Assembly: GCA_905221605.1 (NCBI GenBank)
Contig: CAJNDS010001979.1
Coordinates: 402,501-466,500, forward strand
Direction: 5' to 3'
Origin: Symbiodinium natans
Lineage: Eukaryota > Sar > Dinophyceae > Suessiales > Symbiodiniaceae
DNA length: 64,000 nt
Below the pieces are notes generated by a model. That model was given only the letters and a program-made list of their open reading frames with translations, ran no database searches and was not told the origin of the DNA. Positions 23,841-33,285 of the stretch are shown here, piece after piece; position 1 is the first letter of the stretch; every line of letters starts with the position of its first letter. Position numbers and translations under genes: made by a program.

Positions 23841-23905
23841 TTTAAACTGTACTTATACAACAATCTTGGGGCACTTAAGGGGCTTATAAGTGGGTCATAA
23901 GTACC
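23841..23905 (-). mobile_element. MITE family D fragment
   Basis: AACTGTACTTATA followed by GGGGCACTTAAGGGGCTTA matches the internal part of the family D element at 24295-24408 and, in reverse complement, the one at 44034-44232. Confidence 0.6.
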
Positions 23906-24294
23906 GTTAGGGCTTATTAGGACTCTAAATTGAGCTAGGGAGGCTCAGGCCGTCTGTGGGTTATTCGGATTTTTTGGGGGTGCTTTTTGCGTTAAGGGTT
24001 TAGGGTTTAAGATTTAGGGGTTTAGGGGCTTTATGGTCTAAAGGGCTTTGGGGTTGTTAGGGCGTTTGTGATCCGGGTTTTTGGAGTGCGTTCGCGATCT
24101 TCAGCATTTGATGCTTCGTTCAAGTTGTTTAGAGCATGTCTGCAATTTAATGTTCAGTTCACCGTTTCGCTAGGCATTACAGTAGCGCTTGCGGGGCTTG
24201 CAGGGTTCTTAGTGTTTCAAACTTTCAGGGTTTAGAGTTTGTAAGGCTCGCAAACCCTGAAGCCAATTCCTAAGCCCTTTGCTACTTAGAGTTT

Positions 24295-24408
24295 CAGGTA
24301 CTTATTAATCCATGACAACTGTAGTTAGAACTGCTCTTTTTACCATATCAGGGCGCTTAAGGGGCTTATAGGTGGGCGAAGAGTGCAGTTCTAATTGGTT
24401 AACAAACC
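24295..24408 (-). mobile_element. MITE family D, internal part
   Basis: It aligns along its length with the reverse complement of 44100-44220, sharing TACTTATTAA, CCATATCAGGGCGCTTA and GTGCAGTTCTAATTGGTTAA. It is flanked on the right by a CCCTAAA array. Terminal repeats are not clear in this copy. Confidence 0.7.
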
Positions 24409-24458
24409 CTAAACCCTAAACCCTAAACCCTAAACCCTAAACCGCCCAAAAACCTCCA

Positions 24459-24565
24459 AGTAGGGGCAGTTGGATGTTCGCACGGCCCCGGGCTCCTAGC
24501 AAAAGCCCCAGCCTTTCGGAGGAAGAAGCCACCACGCCGGCTACGCCGCGGAGGCCGCCGCCTAA
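24459..24565 (+). CDS. Exon-like island (partial)
   Basis: Open through the island, containing MFARPRAPSKSPSLSEEEAT followed by TPATPRRPPPK. The Ser/Pro/Arg bias is typical of disordered linkers. CCAAG at 24456-24460 could be an acceptor. CCCTAAA tracts lie on both sides. Confidence 0.4.
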
Positions 24566-24779
24566 ACCCTAAACCCTATAAACCCTAAATCGCAAACCGT
24601 GGCCGAAACCCGACAAAACGAAATTCAGGGTTGAGAATCGAATGGAGCGGCCCCAAGCCCCGACTCCATTTCCGTTTAGAGTTTAGGGTTTGGGGTTTGG
24701 GGTTTAGGGTTGGCCCCCCCTCTCCAGCCATCCGTGAAACCCTTCCAAACCATGAACCCTCGGCCCCACGCACTAAAGC

Positions 24780-24862
24780 TGGGTTTTTGGGTACTATACT
24801 TTAATTTATACTGTTTTTGGTTCTATACTTTTTTTCAGGGTCTACTACAAAGCAGGGAAAAC
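24780..24862 (+). repeat. Dispersed repeat with TATACTTT motif
   Basis: It shares ATACTTTAATT, TTTTTGGTTCT and ATACTTTTTTTC-CAGGGT with 47985-48085. It is AT-rich relative to its neighbours. Confidence 0.65.
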
Positions 24863-25613
24863 CCTAGGCCCTGATCCCTAGGCCCTGAAAGTCATGCAGT
24901 CTCCACAACAGAGGCCATAGAGCCCTCCCAGCTCTCCCAACAAAGCAAACCGCGGCCAGCTCCTGGGACTTCCATCTTTCGAGGTGTCAAAAAATCACAA
25001 GACAAGGGTTTAAGGTTTAGGGTTTGCGGTTTAGGGTTTAGGGTTAGCTAGTGGCTACTGACCCCGCGGCAGGGAATAGGGCTGATATGTGTCACGGGCC
25101 CCTGCTTGAGGGCATCTCTTCTCTGGCAAAGAAGCGAAACTTGCAAATGCCGTTGAGCAAACCGCACGCCCTAAACCCTGTAAACTCTGGACGCTATAAA
25201 CTCTAAACGCTACACCCTGCACCCTGTAAACCCTAAACCCTATAGACCTGAAACCTTACAATAAACCCTAAAGCCGCTTGTACTACCAACCCACATCTAA
25301 CGCACCCCGCAAGTTCAGAAAAGATGAGCTTAGGCATTGGGCCATTAGGGTTCAAAGGGAGGGAGCCCCTAAAGCCTGAGCCCTAAGCCCTAAACCCATA
25401 AACCCTAAACCCTAAGACCCTAAACCCTAAACCCTAAGCCCTAAACCTTTACACCCTAAACCCTGAACCCTAAACCCTAGGGTATCTTTCAGGGTTTCGG
25501 GTTTAGGGCTGGTATCCCTACTTTAGAGAACTGGCCGCATCTTTATAGTTCCTGACGCCGGTGGCGAAGGGAAGGAGCACGCTGCTTGGAAACCCTGCAC
25601 CCGATATACATAA

Positions 25614-25624
25614 AAGAATATATA

Positions 25625-25681
<57 letters not shown>

Positions 25682-25705
25682 GTGTATATATATATATATG
25701 TGTGT
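25614..25705 (+). repeat. (TA)n/(TATG)n compound microsatellite
   Basis: Alternating TA, TATG and TATGTATA blocks. The Tyr/Val-rich frames on both strands are repeat artefacts. Confidence 0.95.
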
Positions 25706-25973
25706 ACATCCTTATTTTAAGGCCCTCAACCCTCAAACCTAAACCTTTCAGAGTAATCAGGTTTGCAAGTCATAAGCCACTCATGTACAGGTCCAGGGTT
25801 GTAGACCGTTTTGGGGTGTGAGAGGTTTGGGAGTTTCCGTTCTGTTGCTTGGTTTGCTCAGTGGACCCTCAACCCTAAACCCTGAACCCTGAACCCCAAA
25901 CCCTAAACCCTAAAACCCAAACCCCAATCCCCAAACCCTAAACCCTTGGCTTTGGGGACCCGCCCCCGCAAGG

Positions 25974-26024
25974 CGGTCGAAAACTCCCGGCATGATGACG
26001 ACGCTTCGGGAGGCCAAGCTGTAG
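25974..26024 (+). CDS. Short exon-like island ending in a stop
   Basis: Sixteen codons, RSKTPGMMTTLREAKL, end at TAG (26022-26024). It is framed by CCCTAAA upstream (25925-25945) and TTTAGGG downstream (26057 on). Too short for a product. Confidence 0.25.
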   Translation, partial: RSKTPGMMTTLREAKL

Positions 26025-26232
26025 ATCATGGGGAGTCGTAGAGCTTAGAGGGGTCAGGGTTTAGGGTTTGGGGTTTAGGGTTTAGGGTTTAGGGTACATA
26101 CCGTAGGGCGTTGGGGTTTCCATGGTTTTGGGGGTGTCAGAGTCGAGGGCATGGGAGTTTAGGGGTTTAGGGGCTTCGGGGAGGGTGCCGTGTAATTACA
26201 GGTCTTGTGGGCTTTCTAACCCTAAACCCTAA

Positions 26233-26898
26233 ACCCGAATCCCGGAAAAATGGATCTTCGAGCGCGCCGAAAGTCTTCGACCAGTCACACCGTGTAAATG
26301 TCAGAACTTTCCATGGGCGTTTATGCTTGAGTGTGTTGAGACCTCCATCAGCGCGCTATTGTATGTTCCGATCACTGGCGGATTCGGTAGCATGGGTTCC
26401 GTGCCCATTGTTCCTGTTAAGGACATGATGTTCTTGGCACATGTTTGGACGATCACCAATGATGCAGTCCATGGAATGTTTGATGGCCGCTTCATGGAGG
26501 GATTCGTTTTGGTGATTTGGATCTCACTTCCCTTCTTGGTGTTAGTGTTGATCGAAGGCGGCACGAAGACATTGCACACTGGTTTGGCACGTACGATGTT
26601 TTCCCCTTGGTTGCAAGAAGAGGGAGGCGCGCGTTTGGTTGGATCTCAAGAAGCCGCTGCAGCCATGCAAGTTAACCTTCAGGAGTTATTGGTACAGGTG
26701 GCTGCTTGCATTCGTGCCAGCTTTCCTGAAAGAATTAACACGCAAGTGACAGCGACCCACATGGGAGTGGCTCCACATTCTGTACTTACTTCTGCGAGTT
26801 GTTTACCTCAAGATCTCCGTGAGAAGATTGCGCGTGTCGGTCCTCATGAATGGACGAAGGATGGCAGTGATGTTCCCATTTTCTACCTTAAACCCTAA
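26233..26898 (+). CDS. Uninterrupted coding remnant with a membrane segment, between telomeric arrays
   Basis: The frame is open for 222 codons from just inside a CCCTAAA tract to a stop made by another CCCTAAA tract, so both ends are set by the repeat. The first ATG is at codon 31 (26323). A strongly hydrophobic stretch FVLVIWISLPFLVLVLI covers about codons 91-107; before it is a Gly/Val-rich region, after it a soluble Ala/Gln/Val-rich part (QVNLQELLVQVAACIRA) and a charged C-terminus (REKIARVGPHEWTKDGSDV). Base composition is clearly less GC-rich than in the other islands. I do not recognise the family. It could be a truncated gene, a large exon, or transferred DNA. Coding status is fairly sure because of length without stops and varied amino acid use. 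Confidence 0.7.
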   Translation, partial: TRIPEKWIFERAESLRPVTPCKCQNFPWAFMLECVETSISALLYVPITGGFGSMGSVPIVPVKDMMFLAHVWTITNDAVHGMFDGRFMEGFVLVIWISLPFLVLVLIEGGTKTLHTGLARTMFSPWLQEEGGARLVGSQEAAAAMQVNLQELLVQVAACIRASFPERINTQVTATHMGVAPHSVLTSASCLPQDLREKIARVGPHEWTKDGSDVPIFYLKP

Positions 26899-26903
26899 AC
26901 CCT

Positions 26904-26954
26904 AAACGCCTAAGCGCCTAAGCGCCTAAGCGCCTAAGCGCCTAAGCGCCTAAA
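26904..26954 (-). repeat. 8-bp CGCCTAAG repeat
   Basis: Six copies of CGCCTAAG/A directly joined to (CCCTAAA)n on both sides, an octamer derived from the heptamer. Confidence 0.95.
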
Positions 26955-27082
26955 CCCTAAACCCTAAACCCTAAACCCTAAACCCTAAACCCTAACCCCT
27001 AACCCCTAAACCCTAAACCCTAAACCCTAAACCCTAAACCCTAAACCCTAAACCCTAACCCCCAAACCCCCCCCCCCCCCCC
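26951..27082 (-). repeat. (CCCTAAA)n array ending in a C run
   Basis: About 16 heptamers with CCCCTAA variants, then a C run at about 27066-27082 that abuts the next exon-like island. Confidence 0.97.
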
Positions 27083-27152
27083 TGGCCCGTGAGGAGCAGG
27101 GGGAAGCCGCCGACGATCGTCGAGCATCGGGTGCCCAAGGTGGGCACAGTGA
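27082..27152 (+). CDS. Exon-like island (partial)
   Basis: Open from the C run to the TTTAGGG array, reading LAREEQGEAADDRRASGAQG. It is acidic and basic, probably disordered. The C run on its left would serve as a pyrimidine tract if this is an exon. Framed CCCTAAA - island - TTTAGGG. Confidence 0.4.
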
Positions 27153-27699
27153 GGGTTTAGGGTTTAGGGTTTAAGGTGTAGGGTTTGGGGTTTGGGGTTT
27201 AGGGTTTGGGGTCTGGGGTTCAGGGCTTGGGGGAATCAGGGTCCGTTTTGGGTCATTCAAACACCAACCAGCATAGCTTCATCTTATCTGTCGATCTTTT
27301 CCGGCTGCCCCGAAACCCTGGGGTTTAGGTTTAGGGTTTAGGGTGTAGGGTTTAGGGTTCCGGGTTTAGGGTTTAGGGTCCCGTTTGAAACACCGGAACT
27401 CACCAGTGTGTGTTGTTGAGAATAGCGCCGTAAGCCCTAAACCCCGAATGCTTTTTACGGGGGTTGATCTGAGTCATGGGGCCTGGGTTGCTATGTTAGC
27501 ATGCTGATTGCATGGGTTTAGGGTTTAGGGTTTAGGGTTTAGGGTTCAGAGTTGAGGGTTCAGGGTGTCGGGTTTAGCGTTTGGGGCACCCCTAAAAGGG
27601 ACCCCAACTTTGATCTTTCCCAGCCCTGCATCCCGAAACTCTAAACCTTTCGTATCAACACGCTAGTGGCTGTTCTTTTAACAAAAAACTCCTAAAACC

Positions 27700-27918
27700 T
27701 GCCCTAAACCGTCAACCCTCAACCCTACACCCTAACTCTAAACCCTTAACCCTAAAGCCTAAACCCTAAATTCTAAACCCTAAACCCTAAATCCTGAACC
27801 CTGAACCCTAAACCCTAAAGCCTAAACCCTAACCCCTAACCCCTAACCCCAAACCCCGAACCCCTAACCCCTAACCCCCCCCCCCCCCCCTTCCCCCCTT
27901 CCCCCCCCCCCCCCCCAA
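27700..27918 (-). repeat. Degenerate CCCTAAA array with long C runs
   Basis: Mixed CCCTAAA, CCCTCAA and CCCCTAA units end in two C runs (about 27876-27890 and 27900-27916) followed by an A run. Confidence 0.95.
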
Positions 27919-27974
27919 AAAAAAAAAAATAAAAGAGACAAACACAAGCCTAAACAAAACATTTCCGCTGTGCC

Positions 27975-28028
27975 ATGGAAGGCTCGACCGCTCCCCCAGA
28001 CCGGGCTGAGCTGCAGGCGTCGGGTTGA
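27975..28028 (+). CDS. Short ATG-to-stop island
   Basis: Seventeen codons, MEGSTAPPDRAELQASG, with a TGA at 28026-28028, between a C-strand array and TTTAGGG at 28049. Possibly an exon fragment. Confidence 0.2.
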   Translation: MEGSTAPPDRAELQASG

Positions 28029-28089
28029 GGGCCTCGAACTTTAGGTTTTTAGGGTTTAGGGTTTAGGGTTTAAGGGTGAAGGGTTTTAG

Positions 28090-28162
28090 CTTATACTAAC
28101 AGTCCTTAATAAGGACTATAATAGGGGGGTACGACAATCCCTATTAAGGACAGTTCGTATAC
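28090..28162. mobile_element. MITE family A, copy 1
   Basis: Terminal inverted repeats of about 24 bp: TATACTAACAGTCCTTAATA on the left pairs with the complement of TATTAAGGACAGTTCGTATA on the right, with two or three mismatches. It is about 73 bp with no coding capacity, which makes it a non-autonomous DNA element. Other copies are at 41189, 56970 and (half) 33999. Confidence 0.85.
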
Positions 28163-28329
28163 GGGGGAGTTTTCGGGTGTTAGGCTTTAGTGTTTGGTTT
28201 TTTTTTGTGTGAGTTTTTGGGTTTGTAGTTTATATAGGGTTTATCGTTGAACGCCGCCCCTTTCCTAAACCCTATCCACAAACCCTGAACTAGGGACCCT
28301 CACAGGAACAATTCCTATAAACGCCCTCA

Positions 28330-28670
28330 ACCCAAACCCTGAGCCATAAGCCCCGAACCCGTCCCGTTCTGACATGGGCGCAGCCGTACATTGGGCGGAA
28401 GCTTTCCATTGCCAGTGACTACCAAAACACGTCGACATTGATTAAGGCTTTTGCGTTGACATGCGGGTTCATGAACGCAGGATGGCATGTCAATCTTTGT
28501 TGCCCATATGCAAACCCCCCTTTGCAGGCGGCGTTTTCTCACACTGCCTGAGCAAATAGTGAGAGACGCCTTTGGCCTGGCTTGGCGTATTGCCATTCCT
28601 AAATGTCGGCATCCAAAAACACTGCGCAGCCGCGCAGCCCCCCCAAAATCTACGGTTGGAACCATGAGCC
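28330..28670. other. Unique block, strand uncertain
   Basis: About 340 bp of complex sequence with an open frame on each strand (plus 28487-28699, minus 28327-28758). Neither shows a recognised domain. It is framed by CCCTAAA on the left and, after a family B fragment, TTTAGGG on the right. Confidence 0.3.
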
Positions 28671-28671
28671 C

Positions 28672-28776
28672 CCAGTATGGTCCCTTAGCCTGTTTATAGG
28701 GATCCGAAGTATGGGCCCCTCTTCCATATGATTTGTGTATATAAGGGTTATTTAACAATTAAGGGCCCATACGTGG
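28672..28776. mobile_element. MITE family B-related element
   Basis: It shares ATGGTCCCTTAGCCTG with the right end of the copy at 50361-50512, and GGATCCGAAGTATGGGC with 44645-44661. The right part reads AAGGGCCCATACGTGG, which pairs partly with the left. Confidence 0.6.
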
Positions 28777-28811
28777 AGCCTTAAAAAAGGGTTTAGGGTT
28801 TAGGGTTTTTA

Positions 28812-28918
28812 GGCATTAGGCAACCGCAGCAAAAAGTGGTCACGTCGGCGAGGCAGAGGCCGCCACCGAATCCGCCACGACTCGGACATTCCTGCCTTCC
28901 TGGCGAGGCAGTGCTACT
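28812..28918 (+). CDS. Exon-like island (partial)
   Basis: A GC-rich island following GCAACCGCAG. One frame reads RRRGRGRHRIRHDSDIPAFL, another ATAAKSGHVGEAEAATESAT; both are open, so the frame is undecided. TTTAGGG-type repeats flank both sides. Confidence 0.25.
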
Positions 28919-29049
28919 TGAGGTTTAGGGCCTTGAGGACCTGTAAGGTTTCGAGTTTAGGGTTTCGGGTTCAGGGCTTCAGGTCCTGCAGGGCTGTAGG
29001 GACCAGATGACTTCATTTTCTATGAGTTCGGTGCCCGCGTTAGACGAGT

Positions 29050-29146
29050 AGGCCCTTATTCCCTTTTTGTTTCGGGTTTAGGTTCCCTATAAACCCCTCT
29101 AACAAAAAGGGTACCTTGTTTATTTCATTGCTTTCTCTTGGGTAAA
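29050..29146. mobile_element. MITE family C-like element
   Basis: TAGGCCCTTATTCCCTTTT, GGGTTTAGGTTCCCTATAA and CAAAAAGGGTACC occur in the same order as at 59343-59446, with related sequences at 21080-21190 and 31808-31890. Central inverted AGGGT-TTCCC sequences allow a stem. Confidence 0.65.
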
Positions 29147-29385
29147 ATTACCGTTTCTAGGATAACCCTTAAAATCCCAAGTTGGGCGGCTTTATTGGTT
29201 TTAGGGAAGAAATCTTACATCCCGAAGGCCCAAGACCCAAAAAAACCTTAGACACCCTAAATGCACGAAAGCCAGAGACCTTACAGGGTTCCGGGTTTAG
29301 GGTTTAGGATTTATGGTTTAGGGTCTAGGGTCTGGGTTTAGGGTTTAGGGCGTAGGTTGAGGGTCCTAACCCCGAAGCCATTCAG

Positions 29386-29450
29386 TTCGCCTCAGGGACG
29401 CTCCGCAGCCGTGAGAACTCAGTGGAGGGCCAAGCAGAGGCGGAATGTTT
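29386..29450 (+). CDS. Exon-like island (partial)
   Basis: After CCATTCAG the frame FASGTLRSRENSVEGQAEAE is open to the following repeat. G-orientation repeats lie on both sides. Short; no assignment. Confidence 0.3.
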
Positions 29451-29787
29451 CGGGTTCAGGGTATAGGGTTCAGGGTTTAGGGTTTAGGGTGTTCGTGCTT
29501 CTTTTTTCGTTGAGTGTGGGGGTGGTGAGGTTACCTTAAAGGAGGGGCTTCGTTTCAGTTTTCGGATTTGGAAATCTATGTTCTGCGTGGGACTAAGACG
29601 ATTAAGATACTTCCTCAAGCTGTCAGGGCTTCGGGTCTTCAGGGTTTACGGTTTAGGTTTAGGGTTTCTTCGGAGGGGTTTGCATTGAGGCTTGGGGATT
29701 TGCTTGTATACGGTTGCTAGGGGGTTTCGCTTGGATGCCAGGTTGTGAGAGATTTGGGGTTAGGGTCCTTTTCGATGCTGAACTTAC

Positions 29788-29933
29788 AGGTTCTTATGGG
29801 AGGTGGGTTGATGGGGCGGTAGGTGCTTAGGGAGCCTTAGGGAAGCTTAGGGGGCCTGAGGGAGAAGTGGGGAGTATGAGGGAAGCTGGGTTAAATTCAT
29901 CTCCCCCTTGAAACCCCCTTCCCTTAAGAACTC
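29788..29933. mobile_element. MITE family I, copy 1
   Basis: The ends AGGTTCTTATGGGAGG and its partner CCCTTCCCTTAAGAACT form inverted repeats. The interior CCTTAGGGAAGCTTAGG matches, in reverse complement, the interior of the copy at 55266-55412. Confidence 0.8.
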
Positions 29934-30055
29934 TAAACCCTAAACTAAGCCTATAAACCCTAAACCCTAAACCCTTAGCACCCTAAGAACCCTAAGAACC
30001 CATAATGAATTGTGGGGCAGCCGACCCTGAATCCTGAGCCGTCCCCCGTTCTTCC

Positions 30056-30128
30056 CAGGGCCAGCCGAGGGCCCGAGAAGGCTTGGCAGATGTGTGTCCT
30101 GGACTTCCCAGGTTGACAAAAGTTGTTG
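30056..30128 (+). CDS. Exon-like island (partial)
   Basis: A GC-rich island after CTTCCCAG, open as GPAEGPRRLGRCVSWTSQVD. It is framed CCCTAAA (29935-29972) on the left and TTTAGGG (30131) on the right. Confidence 0.3.
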
Positions 30129-30215
30129 AGGGTTTAGGGTTTAGGGTTTAGGTTTTAGGGGGTCTAGGGTGCAGGCCCGCAACCCGATGCTCTTAAGACT
30201 CGAATCATTCTACGT

Positions 30216-30382
30216 CCACTTCCATACATAGCCTATTTTGACTCTAGAGACAGGGAAGTGTACCCAGATTATTGGTGTGTGTAGGAGCGTGTATATATAT
30301 ATACATATATATATATTTATTTATTCAGAACCTATGTAAACCCTAGACAAAGGGAAGTGTACCTTAGTTCTTGGTACACCCT
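30216..30382 (+). repeat. Direct duplication flanking a (TA)n(TTTA)n tract
   Basis: GGGAAGTGTACC occurs at about 30252 and again at about 30352, separated by (TA)n(TTTA)n at 30292-30326. It may be a small element with an internal microsatellite. Confidence 0.6.
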
Positions 30383-30383
30383 T

Positions 30384-30775
30384 TTGTGTAAAGGCACAAG
30401 GTTACCCCGAAATAGGGCTTGAACAGGTGTTTGGGAGGTGTTGTTGGCAGTTGTAGCTTCTGTGGAGCTATTGTACAATGATTTCCAGTGGGATCGGAGA
30501 CCTCCGCCCTAACGGCCAGCACTGCTGGCCAGCACCAGCTCAGCAGTAGTGGTGGGTCGCTAGACCTGTGGCACTGCACTGGCGTCGCGGGCAGGGTCTG
30601 AGGCTGAGGGAGTCTGACAGGCTCCTCGGGTAGCTCGGCCTTCTTGAATCGGGCCGGTACCCTCGCCCAGGGATGTTGCGATGCAGTGTCCGGTTTGGGC
30701 TCCGATGGAGAGGAGGGCGAGATCTCACCAGGCATGAAACTAACAACCCGGGCTCGAGCTCCCTGCCTGCCATGA
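30384..30775 (-). CDS. Unassigned open frame on the minus strand (doubtful)
   Basis: One of the larger unique islands (about 390 bp). On the minus strand it is open for about 120 codons from 30735, Pro/Ser/Thr-rich (ARFKKAELPEEPVRLPQPQT), suggesting a disordered segment. A second minus frame and parts of the plus strand are also open. It is followed by a TTTAGGG array at 30777. No domain is recognised. Confidence 0.3.
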
Positions 30776-31048
30776 GGTCTAGGGTTTAGGGTTTAGGGTT
30801 TAGGGTTTAGGGAATTTGAGAATGGGGTCTAGAGGTTGGTGCGGTGTAGCTTCGAACTTTCTGGGGCCTCGCGCTGACGACCTTACCATGCTTACCGAAG
30901 CGACTGGAGTTCTCAAAGAAGCCCCTAAACCTTACACCATAAGCCCTAAACCATAAACCCTAAACCCTAAACCCTAAGCATACTACTATAAGGTGGGCCT
31001 CTCTGAGACCCTGCTCTCAGACAAAAAAGGACGGGAGTGGACACTTTG

Positions 31049-31240
31049 GCCAAATTCATGGTTTCTCCTACTACCCCCCTCTATACTCCCCCTAGGTTCC
31101 CCCCATAAGGCTATTTGGGGTTTCCGACGTAAACCCCCATTCAGGGATAATTTAGCCTAGTTCAGGTTATTTTATCAGCGGGGGTGGAACCTAGCGGGGG
31201 TAGTATAGAGGGGGTTCGTAGAGGAACTCATGAATTTGGG
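31049..31240. mobile_element. MITE family E, copy 1
   Basis: A 190-bp element with the longest terminal inverted repeats in the window, about 55 bp. The left end CCAAATTCATGGTTTCTCCT and TATACTCCCCCTAGGTTCC pair with the complement of the right end, where AACCTAGCGGGGGTAGTATA and TGAATTTGGG are visible. It has no coding capacity. A second copy lies at 39247-39366. Confidence 0.9.
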
Positions 31241-31293
31241 TAAACCCTAAATAAACCCTAAACCGTAAACCCTAAACCCTAAACCCTGGCAAA

Positions 31294-31370
31294 TTGCCAT
31301 CCGCTCCGGGCCAGCCGGTCGAGACGCCAAGTGAGGCGAAGCTTTGCAAAGATGGCAAGGATGGTTTGGG
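31294..31370 (+). CDS. Exon-like island (partial)
   Basis: Frame PSAPGQPVETPSEAKLCKDG is open, continuing KDG before entering repeat. It is framed CCCTAAA upstream (31250-31286) and a GGGTTTATA array downstream. Confidence 0.35.
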
Positions 31371-31672
31371 GTTCAGGGTTTATAGGGTTTGTAGGGTTTA
31401 TAGGGTTTATAGGGTTTGCAGGGTTTATAGGGTTTGTAGGGTTTATAGGGTTTGTAGGGTGTGTAGGGTTTGTAGGGTTTGCAGGGATTATAGGGTTTGC
31501 AGGGATTATAGGGATTATAGGGATTACAGGGATTGTAGGGATTGTAGGGATAGGGATTATAGGGATTCTTGGGGTTTGTAGGGCTTGTAGGGTTTATAGG
31601 GTTTATAGGGTTTATAGGGTTTATCGGGTTTATAGGGTTTCGGGTTTATAGGGTTTATAGGGTTTCGGGATC
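31371..31672 (+). repeat. Nonamer satellite derived from TTTAGGG
   Basis: About 30 units of GGGTTTATA, GGGTTTGTA, GGGTTTGCA and GGGATTATA. Variants are clustered, with GGGATTATA confined to the middle, as expected from slippage or unequal exchange. Long Gly/Phe/Tyr-type frames are artefacts. Confidence 0.97.
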
Positions 31673-31807
31673 CTTTGGTGGAGCATGTGCAGGCCAGGGT
31701 GCTGCTCAGCAGGGACAGGGGGGGGGGGGGGGGGGCGCGAGAGCAAGTAGAATTTCAAGCCAGTGTCGACAATTAGCACCCGGAGTGGGCCCATTTTTTT
31801 TTTGTGT

Positions 31808-31890
31808 GTTGGGGTTCCCTTATCATTAGCATTCCCTTAGCAACCAAAAAGGGCACCCTTGCTATTCCTAGGTTACTCCTGGGTCTAGTT
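31808..31890. mobile_element. MITE family C-like element
   Basis: GGGGTTCCCTTATCATTAGC and AAAAAGGGCACCCTTG followed by AGGTTACTCCTGGG match the layout at 29050-29146 and 59343-59446. Confidence 0.6.
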
Positions 31891-32069
31891 AGTCTACCTG
31901 CCTTGCTAAACTCTACCAACTAGACCCTCAACAGAAACCCTAAACCGTAAACCCTAAACCCTGAATTCATTGCAGCAGCAAAAGGCCACTACACTGTTAA
32001 AAACCAAGCAAAAACCCTAAATTCCAGACCCTGATCCCCTGAGACCCCCTGAGACCCCTAAGGGCTGGA

Positions 32070-32880
32070 AGAAAAGAAGGGGGGTTTAGGGTTTATAGGG
32101 CTTATAGGGTTTATGGGGCTTATAGGGTTTACGTTTAATAAGGTTTACGGTTGTTTAGGTTCATAGGGTTTAGGGCTTATAGTGTTTGTAGTTTTTCCGG
32201 TTTAGTGTTTTGGACTGAGGCTTGATATAGGGTTTCTAGGGTTTGCGGTTTAGGGTTTAGGGAGGGTTTTTAGGGTTTCGGGTGTAGAGGGTTTATAGAC
32301 TTTACGGTTTAGGCTTTGTAGGGTTTCGGGTTTTAGGTTCATGCCCCAATTATAGGTTTTGAGTGTTTTATGGGGTTTGTAGATTTATAGGCTATCAACC
32401 CTACAAACCCCCAAGCTTTTCGAGCCGCTGAGCCCCCCCGACCCCCTGTGTCTGCAGGCCGACCGAAAGAGAAGGAGCTGGCAAGTTTCAGGGTTGACGG
32501 TTTAGGGTTGAGGGTTTAGGGGTTTAGGGTTTTTTTTCGGGGTTTAGGGTTTAGGGTTTGGGGGTTTTGAGAGTTTCAGGGTTGACGGTTTAGGGTTGAG
32601 GGTTTAGGGCTTTAGGGGTTTCGGGGCTTTGGGAGCTTCTAGGGTTTATGGCTTTATAGGGCTTTAGGGTTTAGGGTTTGGGGGTTTTGGGAGCTTCTAG
32701 GGTTTAGGGTTTAGAGGTTTTGGGGTTTGGGAGCTTCTAGGGTTTAGGGTTTTAGTGTTTCAGGGTTTAGGGGTTTTAGGGTGTAGGGGTCTAGGGGTTT
32801 AGGGGTTTCGGGTTTAGGGGTTTGAGGGTTTCGGGGTTTAAGGGTTTAGGGGTGTAGGGTAGGGCTTAAGGGTTTTCAGG
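32070..32880 (+). repeat. Long degenerate G-orientation region
   Basis: About 800 bp of TTTAGGG variants with units stretched to 8-20 bp, such as TTTATAGGG and GGAGCTTCTAGGG blocks. One short GC-rich stretch at about 32440-32490 (CTGCAG then GCCGACCGAAAGAGAAGG) may be a small exon. Confidence 0.85.
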
Positions 32881-33011
32881 GCTTCTTGTCAGTACTTGTA
32901 AGCAAAATATGTCAAACGTTTGATCGGCTGTGTGCCGTTGCTTTGATTTAGTGGCCTCCATACATCCAACCCAGAAGCCTGTAGTCACTGCAATCTAAAG
33001 GGCCCATGTAC

Positions 33012-33085
33012 CTCAATATTCCCTAAGCCCTAAACCCTAAACCCTAAACCCTAAACCCTAAACCCTAAACCCTAAGCCCTAAGGC
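33012..33085 (-). repeat. (CCCTAAA)n array
   Basis: About ten heptamers including CCCTAAG variants. Confidence 0.95.
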
Positions 33086-33213
33086 CCTAAACCCTATACA
33101 TTTGGGGTGTTGAAGTACCTTGAAGCCCAAGCCCTAGGCGCGAAACCCTAGACCCTAAACCCTACACCCTTACAGCCTAAACCCTGAACCCTAAACCCTA
33201 AACCCTAGTTTCA

Positions 33214-33285
33214 GGGGCTGCCTCAAATGGGGCCCCTGGCGCTAGATCGTGTGAGGCTGCTGCAAGGTCTCGGGGTTGGGGTTTA
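33214..33285 (+). CDS. Exon-like island (partial)
   Basis: After TTTCAG the frame AASNGAPGARSCEAAARSRG is open up to the following G-orientation repeat. It is framed CCCTAAA - island - TTTAGGG. Ala/Ser-rich, no assignment. Confidence 0.35.

Noticed and set aside
31294-31829. Long Gly/Phe/Tyr/Arg-repeat proteins
   Set aside because: They are translations of the GGGTTTATA-type satellite; only the first ~25 codons before it look coding.
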